Below, piece after piece: positions 32,338 through 41,750 of a DNA stretch of 64,000 nt; the first letter of the stretch is position 1, and every line of letters begins with the position of its first letter. The notes beneath the pieces are model-generated. The model was given only the letters and a program-made list of their open reading frames with translations, was not told where the DNA came from and did no database searches. The DNA is taken from contig NC_020156.1 of NCBI RefSeq assembly GCF_000332115.1, forward strand, positions 3,039,501 to 3,103,500, in the 5' to 3' direction. Source of the DNA: Nonlabens dokdonensis DSW-6. GTDB lineage: Bacteria > Bacteroidota > Bacteroidia > Flavobacteriales > Flavobacteriaceae. The position numbers and the translations under genes were made by a program.

Positions 32338-33078
32338 ATGAAAAACAAACTTTATTTACTTTCTGTCATTTGCCTAGGAATTATTTCATGTATTGATAAA
32401 ACGCCAGACGCGCGTGAGATCATGGATCAAGCCATGCAATCGCATGGTACATCAATTGCTGGAAACGGGACGCTAGAATTTAATTTTAGAGGGATTGATT
32501 ACTCTGCTACTCGAGAAAATGGTCGTTTTACATATAAAAGACACTTGACGATCAATACCGACTCGATCATAGACCAGCTCGATAATGACGGTTTTACACG
32601 TTTTAAAAATAATCAACCACTCCATCTAGCAGACTCTCTTTCTACGAGGTATGCTGCTAGCTTGAACTCAGTGGTATATTTTGCTCAGTTGCCATACAGT
32701 CTTGATGGCGATGCGATTTATGTCAAGTATATTTCTCAAGACACTATTCAAGGACAAGCCTATCATGAAATCGAAGTGACATTTGACGAAGATGGCGGTG
32801 GAGAAGACCACGAAGATGTGTTTATGTATTGGGTAAATGTAGATGATTTTTTTATAGACTATCTCGCTTACTCGTACTGTGAGGAAGAATGTGGTTACCG
32901 CTTTCGCGAAAGCGAGAACAGAAGAAACCTCAATGGGGTGACCATCCAAGATTATAACAATTATAAGTCAGAAAAAGCACAACCAGACTTGTCCAAAATG
33001 GATGATTTGTTTGAAGAAGATAAGCTGATTAAGTTGAGTGATATCGATCTCAAACGAGCTGAGTTTACAAAGAACTAG
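32338..33078 (+). CDS. DUF6503-like lipoprotein
   Basis: I start this at MKNKLYLLSVICLGIISC, a lipoprotein signal (246 residues); an upstream extension of the frame overlaps smpB and is spurious. The mature protein resembles the flavobacterial DUF6503 family (DAREIMDQAMQSHG, LEFNFRG, YFAQLPYSLDG). The fold may be LolA-like, which would suggest lipid or lipoprotein binding; this is tentative. The palindrome CGCTTTCGCGAAAGCG lies inside the gene, read as YRFRESE near residue 190. A TATCTTTG element sits directly before the ATG, so the leader is very short. Confidence 0.75.
   Translation: MKNKLYLLSVICLGIISCIDKTPDAREIMDQAMQSHGTSIAGNGTLEFNFRGIDYSATRENGRFTYKRHLTINTDSIIDQLDNDGFTRFKNNQPLHLADSLSTRYAASLNSVVYFAQLPYSLDGDAIYVKYISQDTIQGQAYHEIEVTFDEDGGGEDHEDVFMYWVNVDDFFIDYLAYSYCEEECGYRFRESENRRNLNGVTIQDYNNYKSEKAQPDLSKMDDLFEEDKLIKLSDIDLKRAEFTKN
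32899..32914. repeat. CGCTTTCGCGAAAGCG palindrome, copy 5
   Basis: It lies within the DUF6503-like gene, in frame, encoding RFRES on the plus strand. Confidence 0.9.
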
Positions 33079-33267
33079 TTTCCTTTTTATAATTTAATTC
33101 CAAATTGCTTCTTAGAATACCGTGGAAGAGGTAGAGTAGTGGATGGTTTATAAGGATAGTGAGCTTGTATTTTAAATTTGGGAGCGTTTGTGTTTTGTTA
33201 TCATCCTTTCTCAATCGTCTAGCATATGGAACGATACTCTTTCTTTGCGTATTGAATGAGCATAAAA

Positions 33268-33293
33268 AAAGCCTTTGATTTCTCAAAGGCTTT
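33268..33293. terminator. Hairpin terminator
   Basis: An 11-bp perfect stem (33268-33278 with 33283-33293) has a 4-nt loop and a run of A before it. It lies 24 bp beyond the stop of the giant minus-strand gene. Confidence 0.75.
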
Positions 33294-33316
33294 AGTATAA
33301 ATGAAAGTTATGTGAT

Positions 33317-36300
33317 TTATTGTATGATCACTTTACGTGTTTGTAGGCCGTAATTAGTAAATAGTTGCACGATGTAATTACCTTTTGCAATGTTTACTGT
33401 GCTCACTGATAATATACCGTCTTGCTCACTTACGTCCCAAGTTTGTACTTGTTGTCCTAACATATTTGTAATAGTGATCGTATCGATAGTGATGTCTGCA
33501 CCTTTTTTCACATTAAGTGTATCCATATTATTAGGAGTATAAACTACTAGATCGCTAGATGCAATTACCACTTCTTCATTACTCAATGTTGAAGCATCTG
33601 TAAACACTATAGAAAAACGAGTATCGTTAATTCCACCAGATAGAGTAGGGCTTACAAAGTCACCACTCATCAAGTCCGTATAGGTGTTAAGTACATTATC
33701 TTTTAAGAAGATTTGTTGCGTAGGATCTATATTTTGAACATCATCTAATTGAATAGTAAAAGAGCCTGATGCTTGTAGTTTTACCATAAGTGGTAACTCT
33801 ACTGAGGAGTCCATGGAGTTGATACCTTGTATGCTTAAATTATCATTACCTACTACAAAAGCCATGTCTTCTCTTTGTTCGTCGATTTGTAAACCATCAA
33901 ACGCATTATCATAACCCATGGTAGCATTAGGATCTACTGTTAAAAGGATTTGTCTGTATATAGTACTTGGACTAGCAAAACCGATTCTTACTTTAGGTCT
34001 TGTGTCAGTAAAGCTATTGTAATCGTCATAAGCACTGCTTCCAGAACTGTTTCCTGGAGCAGAAACAAATAGACTACTACCAGAAGCTTCTGTTACAAAT
34101 TGTCTTTGGTCATTTCTAAACCTAATGGTACCGTCAGAGATTCCAGTTACAAAGAAACCTTGTGCCACAGGCACAAATCTTTCAGGACGCTTAGTAGGTA
34201 TTCCACCTTGATTAACGTCAGGATTTGAAGTACCTATAGTAGCATTAGGGACACCACCGGAGAAATTATACATTGCATATCCACCTTGATAGTTGGCAAG
34301 AATATGTGTATTTCCACCCCAGTGTTCCCAGAAGTATAAAGTACCGTCTAAATGTGGGTTATCAGAAATAAATTCATGAGCATCTAGCGCACTAGGGTAT
34401 GGATTTCCTATAAGGTAATCGTTTCCTGCATCTATATCTAAATCGATATCACCATTATTAGGCTTACCAACGAAAACATAGTTTTGCTCACCAGCAGCTC
34501 CTGTTCCTTTCATTGTGAAACCTTCTCCAGCATTTAATCCAACATTAGGACCCACATATTCCCAGTTAGAATAAGTATTACTAGTTAAGTCTCTATAAGC
34601 ATACAACCATCTACCAGAAATAGTTGCGGCAGTTGTTGCATCTCCAGGAATACCATCTCTAACGTTTCTAGAAGTGAAATTTAAATTTCTAGGGTTGTTT
34701 ACCAAAGTACCGTCTTTCAAGTTACCACCAATGGTGTAACCGTTATTATTATTGTTGTTGCTAATACGACTTACTGGAGATGACCAGTAATTGTAATCAA
34801 ATGTAACTCCAGTACCTTGCTGATCTCTCTCTACAAATCCAGTAGAAGTAGCGAGTAAATCACTGTCGATAGTTTGAACCAATTGAGACTCACCTTTTAG
34901 ATCAATAGAACTCGTAAGGTCTAAAACGTGTGTAACTGTTAAACCGTGATCATTATTTACATTAAGCTGATTGCTCTCTACAAATAAACCTAATACGGTA
35001 ATATCACTACTTGTAATAGTTACTTCGCTATTTGTTTTCACAATATTCCAATCTATTCTTTCTACGCTACCATTAATCACTCGAGTGCTTCCTGGAGTAT
35101 ATTGTAATGAACCGTTATCCCACACGGATTGATTTTCCCAACTACCATTTGCTGCGCTTTCATAAGGAAGTGGAGCGGTTTGAGTTCTTAGTTCAAAGAA
35201 ATCTTCATTTGCCATTCTACCATAACCTTTGTTAACGCTCTCATCATTCAACGCAGAACCTATAAAACTGTTCATGCTGTAATAAGCTACTAGTCTTTCC
35301 CAATCGATACCCATGATATCATTCTTAGTAATCGAGGTAGGAATTATGTTTCCTGATACAAATGAAGCGTTTTCTCGAAGCTCTTGATTCATAATAAATC
35401 GTATTTGATTTTGTGTAAGAGCTACATCCCACATTCTTATTTCATCAAGTTCACCTCTGAAGTGTTCTACAGCAGTTTCATCTTCTTCAATTCTGGCACC
35501 TAAACCTAATAAATTTGAATCGGCCATAGGAGCATCAAGTGGAGCCTGAATATCTTGAACACCGTCAATATAAATTTTTGCTAGTGTACCATCGTAAGTT
35601 ACCGCAATGTGTCTCCATATTCCATTATTTAAAGCTGTGTTAGATATTACTTCTTCTATAGAGGAAGCACTGTTCCATCTCAGGATGATTCGATTATCAT
35701 CTCTAAGAGATAATTGGAAACCAGAACCGTTAGCTCTTTTAGCTACTATAGTTCTTTCTGTATTAGTGCTATTTGTTCCTTGACTTAGTACCCAAGCTCC
35801 TGCAGTAAACCTACCTCCAAAGCCTTGTGGGTTATCTACAATAACGTTGTCATTAACTCCGTCAAAAGAAACACTTCTATCTTCAAACATAACATCTGCA
35901 ATGGCTAGAGTAAAATATTTTACTCCATCAAAATTATAAGAAGCTCTTTGGTAAACTCCATCTTCATTAAAGAACCTGGTATCAAGGTTAGTTGTAAAGC
36001 TAGGGTCGTCAGCAACCATTAAAACATATTCTCTATTTGCACTCAACGCTGGAAGACCAGAGAAATCACTTGTAGCTACTCTTACTTCTGTAGTAGCAAT
36101 ATCAGTAGTTGTTTGTTCCTCAATTTTCCAAACACGGTTCATTCTAGTGATGCTAGTTAAAACAGCATTGCTTATTCCTACATCATGATTGATTATATTT
36201 GAAAATGGGTTCAAGTCTTGACCGTTATGACCCCATATGAGAAAGTCTTTGTCATTTTCAAAACTTTGAGCATTTTGACTTCCCAAATCTTCGACTCTGT

Positions 36301-38677
36301 TTAATCCTACAGCAACGATGCTAGTAGAATTTTCACTTTTAGACTGCTTTTGAAATAACTCTGAACTATCGTCTCTACCTATTCCAGCCACATCGTAGTT
36401 AAAGTAAGTGTTTGAGGAATAATCCCAGATGATGTTGTTATCTGAATCTAGATAGTCCCAATCTGCTCTATGATCATCAAGCGTACTTGTTGGGTTATGA
36501 AGAGAAACCCCATTTTTTATAGCCAAATAAGAATAGATTTTTTGTTGTACAGCGTCCGATTTTCTATCGCGGTAACTAAAAACTTCTGTTATTTCTCCAT
36601 CTAGGTGAGTTTCAAAAGGAAGACCATTTAATTGATAACGACCAGCACCTAAATAGAATGGTTTATTTACGATGGAATTGAAATCCATATTGGCATTTGT
36701 AAATTCTGAGAAACCTGTAGCATTGTCAATTTTTCTACCATTTAAATAAATCTCTGTTCCGTTGTTGTTAGGGTTGTTCTTAACATTCAATATGTGAACA
36801 TCATCAAAAGTTCTTGTTTCACTTACAAAGCTTCTTCCATAACTCTCCGGAGCAGGTGATGTCTGACTAAAAGAACTTACACTATGAGAAATTACAGGGT
36901 CTTCAAATCTAACGGAAACAGGTCCCCATCCTAAACCAGAAGGGTCTTGTGAAGGACTTTCTTTAGACACTTTAGCTCCTATTAACATTGTTTCACCTGA
37001 TAATTCTTTAGTCATATCAATAGTACTTCTTACTACAATCCAATAATCGCTAGAATTAAATCCTCCTTTACCTCTCAAATGTTGCTGAGCGCTTCTATCA
37101 AAAGCAACTGTAGAATTAAAATTAATATTATTGGTAACGTTGTTTGCATAAACAGGAGCATTTGTAGCAACTTCAAATGCATCATTGTCAAGTGCTTGAT
37201 CTTCCCAAAGAGGTAAAGTAGTACCGTCAGTAGAAGATATATCTTGAGATCTCAACCATAAAGTTAAGTTGTCGTTTACATCTGCAGGTCCATCTGCTGC
37301 TAGATCTGGATTTGTTTTCCTACCTGTTATAATGATGTTATCAAATAATACACCATCATCTCTAGTATTATCATTGTCACTCGCAAATTGAATTCTGAAT
37401 CTTAAAAGTGGATTGTTTTCTGTAAGTCCTGGTAATTCGTGACTTGCTTCTTCAAATCTACTTAGGCTAGGATCTCTGTCGGTGCTGTCTCCAGCCCAAG
37501 CGTCGGCTCCATTTGAGAAACCGTCTACATCTCCAAAATTATACCAATTGTCACCTGTTGTATCGCTTCCTAAAGTAGACCAAGTTATTCCTCCATTTAC
37601 AGAATATTGAACACGCATACCGTCATCATTGTCATTGGTATTGGTTCTAAAGTCAATGTAGAATTTTAAATCAGTATATCCCAAAGTGGATATTACTGGA
37701 CTCGTTAAAGTAGCGGTACGGTTACTAGGATAATTGTTCCAGTTATCAGTGTACCAATAATTTCCTTCTCCTTTCTCATTAGGAACAGTTCCCAGACTGA
37801 ATCGAAATCCACCATTAGTGGATGTGTTCCATCCAGCAGTTCCATTATCAAAATTTTCATAGTACAAAGTAGAGATTGGACTCAAAGTTTGTGCGGTAAT
37901 ATCAAAGTTATAAGAACCTTCATCAGCGTCGTCAGAATTGAATCTTATTGTTGCATCGCTTGTACCGATAGTCGCTCTGGAATATTCTACTGTAAAAATT
38001 TCTGAATTTCCCGCTGGTATAACAGTAGCAGGTTGTAGAACCACGTTGAAATCTCCAGCATTGGTTCCAGTAATAGTAACTGGTGCTCCAGTCAAATTTA
38101 AATCTGCTCCACCAGTATTTTCAATAGTAAACGTTCTAGTAATTACTGTACCTAAGTCAGAAGTTCCAAAATCTGTTCCATCAGCTAAATTCGGTGCATT
38201 AGAATTATCGCTAATATCGATACCGAAACCGACTACATTAATTTCTGGTGAAAGTGTACAACTACCGCCACCTGAAACATCAAAATTTGCAGAAGCTGTA
38301 CTTCCTGTATTTAAGGAACCTGAAATCACGTTTGTACCTGCAACGGTTACCGTGATATTGGCTCCAGCTCCATTCCAACCATCACCGTAAAAATCATTTA
38401 CCGTAAGTAAATATCCTGTATCATCTGGAAGACATCCTAAATTTAAAGTAGCAGAATGAGAACCAGCGGCTCCATTAGAACAATTTGAAGGGTCACAATA
38501 GGTGAAAATAGATGTTCCACTTGGATCAAAAATTTCAAAACTATTATCTCCAGACCACTGTGGCCAGTTAACAGAAACTATTACCTCAGAGGATTGGGCA
38601 GTAATTAAATTTGAACAAGTTAAAAACATTATAAGAGCATAATATTTTAAAAATGTAGGGTAAGTAATTTTTTTCAT
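33317..38677 (-). CDS. Giant T9SS-secreted LamG surface protein
   Basis: This encodes 1786 residues. The signal peptide ends LITAQ. Near 170-270 is a choice-of-anchor-D-like beta-sandwich (TRTFTIENTGGADLNL). A second region at about 280-460 has jelly-roll features (YENFDNGTAGWNTS, FDNIIITG). Around 1000-1150 is a LamG/concanavalin-like domain (SVSFDGVNDNVIVDN, WRHIAVTYDGTLAKIYIDG). The last ~80 residues (TITITNMLGQQVQTWDVS, GNYIVQLFTNYGLQTRKVII) are a type A T9SS sorting domain. It should be exported to the surface or medium and may bind glycans. Its second half is closely similar to the protein encoded at 55019-59653. Confidence 0.85.
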   Translation of the reverse strand: MKKITYPTFLKYYALIMFLTCSNLITAQSSEVIVSVNWPQWSGDNSFEIFDPSGTSIFTYCDPSNCSNGAAGSHSATLNLGCLPDDTGYLLTVNDFYGDGWNGAGANITVTVAGTNVISGSLNTGSTASANFDVSGGGSCTLSPEINVVGFGIDISDNSNAPNLADGTDFGTSDLGTVITRTFTIENTGGADLNLTGAPVTITGTNAGDFNVVLQPATVIPAGNSEIFTVEYSRATIGTSDATIRFNSDDADEGSYNFDITAQTLSPISTLYYENFDNGTAGWNTSTNGGFRFSLGTVPNEKGEGNYWYTDNWNNYPSNRTATLTSPVISTLGYTDLKFYIDFRTNTNDNDDGMRVQYSVNGGITWSTLGSDTTGDNWYNFGDVDGFSNGADAWAGDSTDRDPSLSRFEEASHELPGLTENNPLLRFRIQFASDNDNTRDDGVLFDNIIITGRKTNPDLAADGPADVNDNLTLWLRSQDISSTDGTTLPLWEDQALDNDAFEVATNAPVYANNVTNNINFNSTVAFDRSAQQHLRGKGGFNSSDYWIVVRSTIDMTKELSGETMLIGAKVSKESPSQDPSGLGWGPVSVRFEDPVISHSVSSFSQTSPAPESYGRSFVSETRTFDDVHILNVKNNPNNNGTEIYLNGRKIDNATGFSEFTNANMDFNSIVNKPFYLGAGRYQLNGLPFETHLDGEITEVFSYRDRKSDAVQQKIYSYLAIKNGVSLHNPTSTLDDHRADWDYLDSDNNIIWDYSSNTYFNYDVAGIGRDDSSELFQKQSKSENSTSIVAVGLNRVEDLGSQNAQSFENDKDFLIWGHNGQDLNPFSNIINHDVGISNAVLTSITRMNRVWKIEEQTTTDIATTEVRVATSDFSGLPALSANREYVLMVADDPSFTTNLDTRFFNEDGVYQRASYNFDGVKYFTLAIADVMFEDRSVSFDGVNDNVIVDNPQGFGGRFTAGAWVLSQGTNSTNTERTIVAKRANGSGFQLSLRDDNRIILRWNSASSIEEVISNTALNNGIWRHIAVTYDGTLAKIYIDGVQDIQAPLDAPMADSNLLGLGARIEEDETAVEHFRGELDEIRMWDVALTQNQIRFIMNQELRENASFVSGNIIPTSITKNDIMGIDWERLVAYYSMNSFIGSALNDESVNKGYGRMANEDFFELRTQTAPLPYESAANGSWENQSVWDNGSLQYTPGSTRVINGSVERIDWNIVKTNSEVTITSSDITVLGLFVESNQLNVNNDHGLTVTHVLDLTSSIDLKGESQLVQTIDSDLLATSTGFVERDQQGTGVTFDYNYWSSPVSRISNNNNNNGYTIGGNLKDGTLVNNPRNLNFTSRNVRDGIPGDATTAATISGRWLYAYRDLTSNTYSNWEYVGPNVGLNAGEGFTMKGTGAAGEQNYVFVGKPNNGDIDLDIDAGNDYLIGNPYPSALDAHEFISDNPHLDGTLYFWEHWGGNTHILANYQGGYAMYNFSGGVPNATIGTSNPDVNQGGIPTKRPERFVPVAQGFFVTGISDGTIRFRNDQRQFVTEASGSSLFVSAPGNSSGSSAYDDYNSFTDTRPKVRIGFASPSTIYRQILLTVDPNATMGYDNAFDGLQIDEQREDMAFVVGNDNLSIQGINSMDSSVELPLMVKLQASGSFTIQLDDVQNIDPTQQIFLKDNVLNTYTDLMSGDFVSPTLSGGINDTRFSIVFTDASTLSNEEVVIASSDLVVYTPNNMDTLNVKKGADITIDTITITNMLGQQVQTWDVSEQDGILSVSTVNIAKGNYIVQLFTNYGLQTRKVIIQ

Positions 38678-39020
38678 TCGTACCTGATTTAAATGATTTA
38701 AGTCAGGTTAAATATATAAGCAGATAAACGATCAAATACGCTTTTTAACAGTTTTATCGCTTAACAGCGCTAAAATCATACACTTAATCGATAATTTGCT
38801 ATTTTAAGAATAACATGTTAAAGTGTTTTAACACTGTTAATCGATAAAATAAACTACGATTTAACAGTTTATTCACATTTGTTAATTATAAGAATAAGTG
38901 GTTTTAAAGTTAATTTTTAGAAGATTTTAAATATAGAATGCTCTTTTAAATTTGCGAATAAAATTTTTAGAAATGAAACTCGATGATTACAACAATGACT
39001 CAAATAAAGAAAGAGTAGCC
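38678..39020 (-). promoter_or_regulatory. Upstream region with ATCGATAA motifs
   Basis: This gene-free region before the giant gene contains ATCGATAA at 38787-38794 and ATCGATAAA at 38840-38848, and TTTATCG near 38753, plus repeated TTAACA and TTTGTTAAT stretches. The same ATCGATAA and TTTGTTAAT words occur before the paralogous gene at 55019, which suggests a shared regulator. No gene is seen here. Confidence 0.5.
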
Positions 39021-39027
39021 ATAAAAA

Positions 39028-39055
39028 AAGCTCCTATCTTTTAAGATAGGAGCTT
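39028..39055 (-). terminator. Terminator after tRNA-Met
   Basis: A 13-bp stem (39028-39040 with 39043-39055), and on the minus strand a T-run directly after it. It is placed two bases beyond the tRNA 3' end. Confidence 0.85.
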
Positions 39056-39057
39056 CG

Positions 39058-39131
<74 letters not shown>

Positions 39132-39161
39132 ATTAGAATAGTGTTGTTGTTTAAGCGGCTG

Positions 39162-39189
39162 CAAATATACATTTATTTATTTTTTCAAA
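39162..39189 (-). promoter_or_regulatory. Promoter of the tRNA-Met gene
   Basis: On the minus strand, TTTG (39186-39189) and TATATTTG (39162-39169) are spaced 16 bases apart, matching the Bacteroidota -33/-7 promoter pattern, 30 bases before the tRNA 5' end. Confidence 0.7.
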
Positions 39190-39273
39190 CCAAATGATAT
39201 CTATACTTAATTTTGAATTATTTGATTTTTGAGTAATAAAATTAAGTCCTATATTGCCGCAAAAGTTTATTCC

Positions 39274-39663
39274 ATGCAAGATCCAATCAAATTTGATTTA
39301 GAATTTCCTATTCAAGCATCACCGACATTATTATATCAGCACATTGCAACTCCTTCAGGAATGTCAGAATGGTTTGCAGATAACGTAAATAGTCGTGGAG
39401 AATATTTTAGATTTATCTGGGATGGACAAGAGGAAAAAGCTAAAATAATGAAACGAGTATCAGGTGAAAGAGCTCGTTTTCAATGGGATTATGATGAGGA
39501 TACAAAGAAATTTTTTGAATTGAGAATACAAGTTGATGAAATTACAAAGGACGTTTCCTTAATGATTACCGATTACGGTGATGATGATGATGAGGTAGAG
39601 GAGCAAAAAATGTTTTGGGAGAATCAAGTCGGAGCCTTAAAAAAAGTACTAGGTTCTAGATAA
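39274..39663 (+). CDS. START-like domain protein
   Basis: I start this at MQDPIKFDLEFPIQASP (129 residues); the frame continues upstream from a TTG, but the family normally begins here. The protein resembles the small START-like/AHSA1-type family of Bacteroidota (PTLLYQHIATPSGMSEWFAD, GERARFQWDYDE). Such folds bind lipids or other hydrophobic ligands; the ligand is unknown. The downstream terminator overlaps the leader of the next gene. Confidence 0.75.
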   Translation: MQDPIKFDLEFPIQASPTLLYQHIATPSGMSEWFADNVNSRGEYFRFIWDGQEEKAKIMKRVSGERARFQWDYDEDTKKFFELRIQVDEITKDVSLMITDYGDDDDEVEEQKMFWENQVGALKKVLGSR

Positions 39664-39687
39664 TCCATTATTAAAGAATTAATTTTG

Positions 39688-39714
39688 AGCCCTGATGAAA
39701 ACAGGGCTTTTTTT
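39688..39714 (+). terminator. Intrinsic terminator
   Basis: AGCCCTG...CAGGGCT (39688-39694 with 39702-39708) is followed by seven T. It ends directly at the ATG of the aminotransferase gene, so it may attenuate that gene. Confidence 0.8.
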
Positions 39715-40551
39715 ATGATATTACTGAACGGAGAATTTGTTGCCGAGCAAGAGGCAGTCTTACCATTTAATAACCGAGGAACTTATTATGGCGATGGTGT
39801 TTTTGAAACCATGAGATGCTTTGAAGGTAACGTATTACTTTTTGAAGAACATTATTTTAGACTTATGTCTAACATGCGCATTTTGAGAATGTCTATTCCT
39901 GAGTTTTTTACTCCAGAATATCTTGAAGATAAAATAAAGCAACTGCTACAAGAACAAGATTTACATCACAACCATTCTAGAATAAGAATTACGGTATGGA
40001 GGAAAACAGGTGGTTATTACACTCCTTCAGATTTATCCGTAAACTTTTCTATCGCTGCAACATCCTTAGAAACTAAATTTGAGAATGTGCTTATAAAGGA
40101 AATTGATTTATTTAAAGATCATTTTGTGTATGCATCCATGCTTAGTACTTTAAAGTCAACTAATAAGAATGTGAATATTCTCGCAGGTATTTTTGCTAAA
40201 GAAAACGATTATGATGATTTACTTCTTCTTAACCAAGATAAAATGGTTGTAGAAGCAATTTCTGGTAATGTGTTTTTACGAAAAGGGGATGAGATTAAAA
40301 CTCCTCCTATATCTGATGGTTGCTTGAATGGAATAATGAGAGGTCAAGTGATTACGACTTTGAAAAAAATGATCAATTACTCTATTACAGAAGAAACTAT
40401 CACGCCATTTGAATTACAAAGAGCGGATGAAATATTTATTACTAATATGATAAGAGGTGTTCAAAGCGTTACAAAGTATCGTAAGAAGACCTACGATCAA
40501 GCAACAGCAAATGAGCTGAATGAGTCTCTTAATGAATTTTTCTTTGATTAA
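39715..40551 (+). CDS. Class IV aminotransferase (PabC/IlvE-like)
   Basis: I start this at MILLNGEFVAEQEAVLPF (278 residues). It is a PLP fold-type IV enzyme: NRGTYYGDGVFETMR near the start, the PLP lysine in LSTLKSTNKN (about 156), and EAISGNVFLRKGD with DGCLNGIMRG for the phosphate-binding region. The family covers branched-chain aminotransferase, D-amino-acid aminotransferase and aminodeoxychorismate lyase; the size favours PabC. It overlaps the convergent YqgE gene by 4 bp at the 3' ends. Confidence 0.85.
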   Translation: MILLNGEFVAEQEAVLPFNNRGTYYGDGVFETMRCFEGNVLLFEEHYFRLMSNMRILRMSIPEFFTPEYLEDKIKQLLQEQDLHHNHSRIRITVWRKTGGYYTPSDLSVNFSIAATSLETKFENVLIKEIDLFKDHFVYASMLSTLKSTNKNVNILAGIFAKENDYDDLLLLNQDKMVVEAISGNVFLRKGDEIKTPPISDGCLNGIMRGQVITTLKKMINYSITEETITPFELQRADEIFITNMIRGVQSVTKYRKKTYDQATANELNESLNEFFFD

Positions 40552-41108
40552 TTATAGGAAGGATTTTCTGGAGCATTAGACCACAATTCATATTCACCGC
40601 CTAATTTTTTCATCTTTTTCTTCCAGATGTCGTGCATGTTGTTAGATAAGATATTTTTACTATCGGTGTTTTCAACTACTACCCAAGAATTCCCTGCTAG
40701 TTCTTCACTAAGTTGATTTGTTTCCCAACCAGAGTACCCTAAGAAAAATTTGATCTCGTCCCCTGAAATTAAACCGTTATTAAGAAGATCGCTTACCGCG
40801 TGAAAATCTCCACCCCAATAAATTCCATCTTCAATTAAATGGGAGTCTGGTATAAGTTCAGGAATATTGTGTAAAAAATAAAGGTTATCGGTGTCCACCG
40901 GTCCTCCTTGATAAACCTCAAGTTCAGTAGAAATTTCTGGTATCAATTGATCCAGTGTACAATCTAAAGGTTTATTAAGTATAAAGCCCACGACTCCATC
41001 AGTGTTAAACTCAGTAAGTAAAACAACTGACCGTGAAAAGGAATGATCGCCAATGATTGATGGTTCCGATACTAAAAGGTTACCTCTTTCAGGTGCTTTA
41101 TTTTTCAT
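40548..41108 (-). CDS. YqgE/AlgH family protein
   Basis: This encodes 186 residues, the standard length. Family motifs are GNLLVSEPSIIGDHSFSRSV at the start, VGFILNKPLD (about 40), VYQGGPVDTDNLYFLH and FFLGYSGWETNQLSEE. The function is not established; it is a cytoplasmic conserved protein. Confidence 0.9.
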   Translation of the reverse strand: MKNKAPERGNLLVSEPSIIGDHSFSRSVVLLTEFNTDGVVGFILNKPLDCTLDQLIPEISTELEVYQGGPVDTDNLYFLHNIPELIPDSHLIEDGIYWGGDFHAVSDLLNNGLISGDEIKFFLGYSGWETNQLSEELAGNSWVVVENTDSKNILSNNMHDIWKKKMKKLGGEYELWSNAPENPSYN

Positions 41109-41266
41109 AAAATCTTAAAAGATATGTTTAAACATAATCAAAAATTACCAATTTATCACAATTCTATAGAAAATAACCATATTTGAGATGGCGATCTCAT
41201 TGCGATAAGATGCTTGTTGTGCTTATCCTAATTTGATAAATGAAATAGGGTAAGTTGTAGAATCAA

Positions 41267-41303
41267 AAAAGTCCCTTCTTTATTATGTAAAGAAGGGACT
41301 TTT
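41267..41303 (-). terminator. Terminator of the HU gene
   Basis: A perfect 16-bp stem (41267-41282 with 41288-41303) has a 5-nt loop and A/T runs at both sides, 21 bp beyond the HU stop. Confidence 0.85.
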
Positions 41304-41324
41304 AAACAAGTTAAACTAAGATTC

Positions 41325-41597
41325 TTAGTTTACCGCTTTTTGTAAATCGCTACCTGCTTTGAATTTCACTACTTTTTTAGCAGCAATCTTGATAGTTTTT
41401 CCAGTTTGTGGGTTTCTACCTTCACGTGCAGCTCTTTTAGAAACTGAAAATGATCCAAATCCTACAAGAGATACTCTATCTCCTTTTTTAAGAGATCCTT
41501 CTACGTTACCTAAGAAAGATTCTAATGCTTTTTTTGCTGCTGCTTTTGAAATGCCAGCATGCTCTGCCATTCCTTCGATTAAATCTGTTTTGTTCAT
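41325..41597 (-). CDS. HU-family DNA-binding protein
   Basis: I start this at [20 protein letters not shown] (90 residues). It carries the HU/IHF signature [20 protein letters not shown] with [10 protein letters not shown], the DNA-bending arm. It binds and bends DNA as a dimer. An upstream extension of the frame (23 codons) is not conserved-looking and is left out. Confidence 0.95.
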   Translation of the reverse strand: MNKTDLIEGMAEHAGISKAAAKKALESFLGNVEGSLKKGDRVSLVGFGSFSVSKRAAREGRNPQTGKTIKIAAKKVVKFKAGSDLQKAVN

Positions 41598-41750
41598 AAT
41601 TGAATTTAAATTAATGTTGGTTAAACTAAAACGTGAAACAAATTTATACGGATTATGCGACCACACAAGGATTACAAGCTAAATCTCTTTCATTTGTTCA
41701 TAAAACTAACAAATTGTTAATAACTATATGCATTTTAAAGAGATTTCTTC

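Noticed and set aside
37938..38390. 150-codon frame opposite the giant T9SS gene
   Set aside because: A shadow frame within a clear large gene, without a signal or motif; its hydrophobic, Val-rich composition reflects the antisense of Thr/Asn-rich repeats.
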